Part shown: positions 58,795 to 64,000 of the stretch, piece after piece
How the letters are laid out: the number at the start of each line of letters is the position of its first letter
Numbering within the stretch: the first letter of the stretch is position 1
DNA from: Sclerodactyla briareus
Lineage: Eukaryota; Echinodermata; Holothuroidea; Dendrochirotida; Sclerodactylidae
Reading direction: 5' to 3'
NCBI GenBank assembly: GCA_026419785.1
Contig: JAODTK010001432.1
Location: 310,001-374,000 of the forward strand
Length of the DNA: 64,000 nt
Position numbers and translations under genes: made by a program
Notes under the pieces: generated by a model
What the model was told of the DNA's origin: nothing
The model's database searches: none
Seen by the model: the letters and a program-made list of their open reading frames with translations, nothing else

Positions 58795-61700
58795 ACGGAG
58801 TGCGAAACGTAACAAAATTGGAATCAACCCAACGAAGAAAGAATCAACCCATCGAAAAAAGAATCACCATCGAGAACAGAATCAAGCCTTGAAAGAAAGA
58901 ATCAACCCATTGAAAAGCGGTATCAGCCTTTCCAAACAATAAACAGTCTGTTATATGATACTCCATGACCTCCACTTAATAGGATTTTCATTGTATTGCC
59001 GTGCTCCTTTAAGTGTGATACACTCCGCGCAGTCCAGGTGCGCGGAGTGTAACAAAATCATCAGGAATGGAATCAGACCATCAGGATTTGGAACGCATCC
59101 CTGCGTAGTGATTCCTTGACGGGTGATTTCTAATATCTGAATGCAAGCTTACATTGGCAGTTTTTGCCATGGGGTTTTTTTTCTTTCGGCTAATAGCATA
59201 TTTTTTGGAGAAATGTCTGGATTGTGCTGTCAAGGCGAGGCGCTGTTTTGTTTCCCACCCTCTGTCATTCTATTTTAAAATGGTAATTGGCAAATAGTAG
59301 TGTTGGTTGAATGATTAGGGCGATGTAGACGTCTATGAGGGAATCGAAATATCCTCACATGGCATCGGATCACACTCGCCGATTAGGTATTTTGTGTCCA
59401 TTTCCTTCTGTATTTGTTCTGGCGAGGCATGGAAGACATGCTCTTAGTAGCGCCTTTCTAATGGTGTCTAATTAGCTCTATAAATGAAGGTCTCTGGGGC
59501 CATATATCGTTCTACCGTAATGTCGGTGTTTTAGCGCACATAGTGTTGTAATCTGTGGATCGTTAAGGATGTTCGGCTATAGGGGAAGTGTGACTCACAT
59601 ATACGCATATGAACACTGTTTCTTTCTAAATTCGGTCAGTCGAGACAAAAACTTGATATCTCGATGAGTTAGGTAGGCTAAGAGTAGTTTGTTGTTCAGG
59701 TTGAAAAAAGTGTGTGGTAGTTAACCAGTTTCTGTATGTTGTTTTTGGTGTAGACCAAGAGTCATTTTCTGAGGAATAAATGGACATTCAGGAAAATCAT
59801 TATTTTTTAAAATTTAGAATTTTTAATACTTTTAGCTTGTTAACATGAACAAATTCCATTCAGTGTGGATCTATGTAGCGTGTCCTGATTAGTGTCATGA
59901 CATTTCACCAAGAAATTACAGACTCCAGATAGACGGAATACTTACTGATTTCATTACCTGTATCTAGGCCGTCTTAATCCATCCAGAAAAGAGTACATGA
60001 TTCAACATTCCAGGCCATAGTACTTGTTATTATTACCCACACTCTTCCACTTTCACGCTGTAGTTGTACAGAAGTATGAAAAGATACAGAATGCTACAGC
60101 AATCATGCACTCGATGACTACATGTATAACATAAGAGAAGTCCATACAAGTGTAAATAGGCCAGTATTGCAGGATTCACGGACGCACTGTCGTGGGGGCG
60201 GAGGGGTGGTGAGGAGCAACTTCCCCCGACGGAGTGGTCCCGGACCGATGTGAAAAATTTCCGAGTCTACCCTACCCACTATGTCAACACCTGCATTTTC
60301 TATTTTGGTGTTTTGTATGTGCTGTCAGGCAAAACAGTGGAGGACTTTCTGGGAGGGGTTTCCTCCCAACAAAATTGGACGTGATCTCTCCAGGGGACAT
60401 TCCAAAGATATCCATAAGACTTGTACAACCTATGCTACGGTTGTATCGTTTGTAGGATGAGAGGTGGATGTATACACTGATCCTAAGAATAGGATTATTA
60501 GATAAGAGGCACTCGAATTTTCAGATGTCAATCGAATTTTCCCAACCAGGCCTATAGTTGGAAATAAACAATTGTCGGGGCAGGGCAATCGGCACTCGGC
60601 AATCGGTCGAGGTGTGTAAATTTCTGCGTACCCACTCAGGGAAATGGGGAAATATTCCCGACGGGGGGGGGGGGGGGTATGGCCGCGGCCACCCCGCTGG
60701 CGCCACTATCGTACAACTGAATAGGCTTAAACTCCCTAGCCTCCATGCATCTGCCATATGAACCAGGATGGGTAATGATCTGGCTAAGGTGCTGGGTTGT
60801 CGTGTAATTCGTCTCAGTTCGAAATAGGCCAAAACGTGTAGTGTTCTATGTAATGCGTCACTCCATACATAATTTTTCTGTAACGAGAGGTCAATTGGTA
60901 AGTACATGTAGTGTTGTTCACTCTACGGAATGTATCTGTGGTCATTGGTTAATACTGTTACTATTATTCTCTGACTACCCTCTCTTCGCATTGCCACCCA
61001 CTACGTACACTCACACTATTTACATACCCCCCACCCCACCCACTTCATGCAACTCCGCCACCGTGACCTACTTTACACTCGCCTAATGACACCACTCCTC
61101 ATGCACACTCCCCTTTCAAACCACCATGACCACCGCCCCTTCCCTAACATCATCTCCACCAAATCTTTCCCAGTTTTTTTTATTCGCACGCGCCTTCAGC
61201 CCCGCTCTCACCTCCACCCCTCCTTAATTCACGGCAGTAACCACTTTCCCCACCCCCTCTCATTCATCTCCTCACTCCTTAACACTCCCTCATCACATAT
61301 AATGATCCCCTGATCCTATAGATTTGAATTGCGAAGGGGCTCGAACTACTGATAGGGTTGAGTAATCCTCCTTGCCTCGACAGCATTATCCAGACATTTC
61401 CCTGAATGTCTACTAGCCCATATGGCAAAAACGGCCAATGTTAGTGTGCATCCATATTTTGGAAGAGTGAACAATATTGCGACAAGACTCTTACGCGAGT
61501 TGCGTTCTTGCTTTTCTGACAGTTCACTCTGGGTTTGCCAACCCTGTTTCTGTTCGACCCTTGATTCGGGGTTTGGACCCCCCCCCGTTTCGTTTTGGAC
61601 GTACTGATTTCCAAATCCTGATGGGTCGATTCCATTCTGATATTTTTACACAACCGCGCACCAGGACTGCGCGGAATGTATCACACTTAAAGGATCACGG

Positions 61701-61918
61701 CAATACATGAAATCCTGTTGATGTGGAGTCCTGGAGTATCCTCTGACGTACTATTCTTGTTTTGGATAGGCTGATTCCTCTTTTTAATGGGTCGATTCTT
61801 TTCTTTGAAGGTTGATTCTGTTTTCGATGGGTTGATTTTTTTTTTTACGATGGGTTGATTCTGGTTTTCGATGGGTTGATTCTTTTTTTGATGGATTATG
61901 TTACGTTTCGCGCTCCGT
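58795..61918 (-). mobile_element. Long inverted-repeat element, copy B (3.1 kb), inverted relative to copy A
   Basis: Termini ACGGAGTGCGAAACGTAAC (58795) and GTTACGTTTCGCGCTCCGT (ending 61918) are inverted repeats. Tandem GAATCAACCCATCGAAAA units lie at about 58821-58920 and, inverted, at about 61770-61900. Interior landmarks match copy A in reverse: the CTCACATGGCATCGGATCAC block (59353 on), the ATGGCCTGGAA segment (to 60018), and the G/A-rich 48.6-49.0 kb tract of A appearing as a C/T-rich tract at 60.95-61.3 kb here. No intact coding sequence. Confidence 0.8.
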
Positions 61919-63008
61919 AATAATTGGCCCCACAGACAGACCTATACCCCCTGACTTTGTCAGTGTCCTTCCCCTTCGTCGCCATAACCTAGTTTGTCTG
62001 ATATCTAACCAGACAGCCAGCCTATACGACCACAACTAGGCCATAGTTTGTTTGTTTTACTTTTCAGCAGTCGTTTCGGGTAGACGACGGACGAACGGAG
62101 TCTCGAATGGCATCCACGATATTTACAAAGCTGATATTTTGACAAAACCGTTTATCTGATGGAATTCGTGGCTATTTACAAATCTCCATCTCCAATTTTT
62201 TGCGTGCAACTTATGTCAACGAAATATTGGCTTACAATATGTTACATTAGTCAACTGCAGGAAGGATTCGGTGAATCCTGGCAACCAATCAATAATGTCC
62301 GATCGCTAATATGAATTCTCGCAAATATCCACGCCAGCATCAACTTAAACCAACCGGAGCAACCACATGCACCTGTTCGCAAACATACGTTTGTTAAGAT
62401 AGGTAACTCTAAATATCACACGCAGCGTCACCGAGTAAAATCATTATAGATGGAGTCTGTTTCCATTATTTGAAGCATCCGGCACATTAGGCACGTGGGT
62501 TGCTCTGTGAAGAGGATGAAACCCTATTGGTTTTTCAGTGCCATTCAAGGTTATTTGAAGTCACGACAGAGCAACGTTCAAAAACCTTGCCTCACAATAA
62601 TCACACGCAGCGTCGCGAGTACAATCATAATTAATGAAGTCGTCCAGTATTTTGAAGGCATCTGACTAGAACCTATGCAAATTCGTTTTTCGCGTCCAAT
62701 ATTTACTCTAAGTCTAGCAGCTGAAGCAAGAGCACAACATCCGGGGTCGGGGGGGAGGGTCTTGCCCTCTCCAACTTTTATGCGGGCCTCCCACCCACAC
62801 ATGTAGTATTTCCCCACACAAAACACTTCTGACTTCCTGCTCTATAATATCCCACCCCCGCCCCCACCCGCAACTTCACTTCCAAACCGGGGTCGCGCCT
62901 CTGAGTTGAGGGTCAATGCAATTGTTTCTATTTGTACGTATCCGTATCTAACATAATTTCTATCGTGCAATACTTACACGCCTATTCCTTAAAGTACCCG
63001 TGTTCGAA
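61919..63008. repeat. Sequence containing a 185-bp-spaced tandem duplication
   Basis: ATCACACGCAGCGTCACCGAGTAAAATCAT...TTATTTGAAGCATC (62414-62480) recurs as ATCACACGCAGCGTCGCGAGTACAATCAT...TATTTTGAAGGCATC (62600-62664). The rest of the stretch shows no gene; a poly-G run lies near 62750. Confidence 0.6.
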
Positions 63009-63421
63009 CAGTGGTGTTCAGCGAAGGGTGGGGTGTGAAGTCTAACTTCCTCGAGAGGGGGGGGGGCATAGATGCCCAGAGGGAATTATCGCTTTCTTTC
63101 CTGCATGGGCAAAAGGGTTCTTCCAAGACTTCGCGGGATGCTGCGACTGTTACCAGATTTTTCAAAGACGTACTTATTTTTCCCCTTTTGTACTAAACTT
63201 TCTTCTGAGAAGGGTGCGTCAATCCAACCCAATTTTACTGCAAACCATTTGGGACCATCTTATTCAAATATTTCTCAAAGGGAAGGGAAAACCCCTCTCT
63301 CCTCAAAACCCCTCCTTCTAAACGGTAATCCCAAAGTTCCACGGAGTTCCCCCTCCCTGGGACCCACTGTACCGCCAATTCCTGCACCACATCAAAACCG
63401 AAAATTCTAGTTACGCCACTG
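63009..63421. mobile_element. Possible MITE with CAGTGGYGT termini
   Basis: CAGTGGTGT at 63009 and, in reverse complement, CAGTGGCGTAAC at 63421 suggest a roughly 413-bp element of the same type as those at 4.8 and 47.7 kb. A poly-G run lies inside the left end. No target duplication is visible and the left terminus is poor, so the left boundary is uncertain. Confidence 0.35.
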
Positions 63422-64000
63422 CCCATCAACCTCTACTTTTGATATATTATGTGGGGAGGGGGTGGGGTTAATAATGTCGGAGACAAAGGAGAATGTGAGG
63501 AGAGTGGGAACACTGGGGAAGCTGTTGGAGGTTGTGCTCCTGATTGTGATACGCTGAGCGAAGAGAGTAGCCCAGCTGTCCTGCAAGTTTCGTTGCCAAA
63601 AAGGTCCAATGTTTTTACGTTACACAAAGTGGACAGGACTGCGTTATAGTATTCATGTCATTTAGTATGTCATCTATTGGGTTTTTTCGAAGATAATGCA
63701 CTGATAGCTAATTTAATTTGTGATCCTATCTCATGTTTTTTTTGTTTCTGTACGATGGGCGGGAATTTACAGTTTCCAGACATAGTCGAAGCCTTTTCAT
63801 TGGTATAGACATAGATAGTCAGTTCCGAGGGATGGGCATCAAAACCAGATATTAGGTTGGGTGATTCGCGTCATCTATGGTAACACTCTATGTAATACTC
63901 CACGGATAAGCGCCCCTCCTGGCCCTCCCTTTCATGGCTACCCTCCCTTGAATCACACACATGACCCCCATAGAGAGAGAGCCATGGACCGTTCTTAGGC
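63422..64000. other. Unassigned sequence, no gene recognised
   Basis: No feature supported in this terminal stretch. Confidence 0.4.

Overview
The window looks like repeat-rich intergenic DNA from an animal, most probably a marine invertebrate such as an echinoderm or another non-vertebrate deuterostome. The phylum is an inference. It rests on the mixture of transposon families (Ty3/Gypsy, CR1-like and other non-LTR elements, PIF/Harbinger), long ATT microsatellites, and repeated TAGGCCTA-type palindromes. No reading frame supports a bacterial or organellar origin, and no intact host gene could be recognised. Almost every long open frame is a simple repeat translated or the opposite strand of a transposon fossil.

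Layout. 0-10 kb: microsatellites, an internally deleted non-LTR element (2.5-3.2 kb), a 275-bp hAT-like MITE with a perfect 8-bp target duplication (4.8-5.1 kb), one copy of a dispersed G-rich repeat (7.5-8.0 kb), and a decayed LINE reverse transcriptase with its 3' tail (8.2-9.2 kb). 10-18 kb: a second dispersed-repeat copy, an unusual region where the motif GACGGACGGGAC recurs (10.7-12.4 kb), and a tRNA-like SINE head. 18.9-22.4 kb, minus strand: a frame-broken Ty3/Gypsy pol with protease, RT, RNase H and integrase in order. 24.2-25.0 kb, minus strand: an SGNH-hydrolase-like LINE ORF1 domain nearly abutting an RT fragment. 26.2-27.6 kb: a 1.37-kb element with inverted ends built from CGATACGATA motifs. 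32.5-34.5 kb: a 33-bp minisatellite in two arrays of opposite orientation. 35.9-37.0 kb: a roughly 240-bp tandem repeat. 40.4-42.8 kb: LINE tails and a 1.24-kb ATT/ATG array. 43.7-44.9 kb and 55.7-57.2 kb: two PIF/Harbinger derivatives with transposase fragments. 47.0-48.0 kb: a third copy of the dispersed repeat and a MITE.

The most interesting structure is a pair of related elements of about 3 kb at 48.08-51.03 kb and 58.80-61.92 kb, in opposite orientations. Each has terminal inverted repeats starting near ACGGAGCGCGAAACGTAAC, followed by tandem 20-bp GAATCAACCCATCGAAAA units. Their interiors are alignable but carry no recognised transposase. They share a short exon-like segment ending at a GT splice-donor-like site.

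There is no evidence of genes acting together; the window is best read as layered transposon insertions and tandem repeats. All coordinates of element ends were judged by eye, with likely errors of a few bases for inverted-repeat ends and tens of bases or more for decayed coding fragments.
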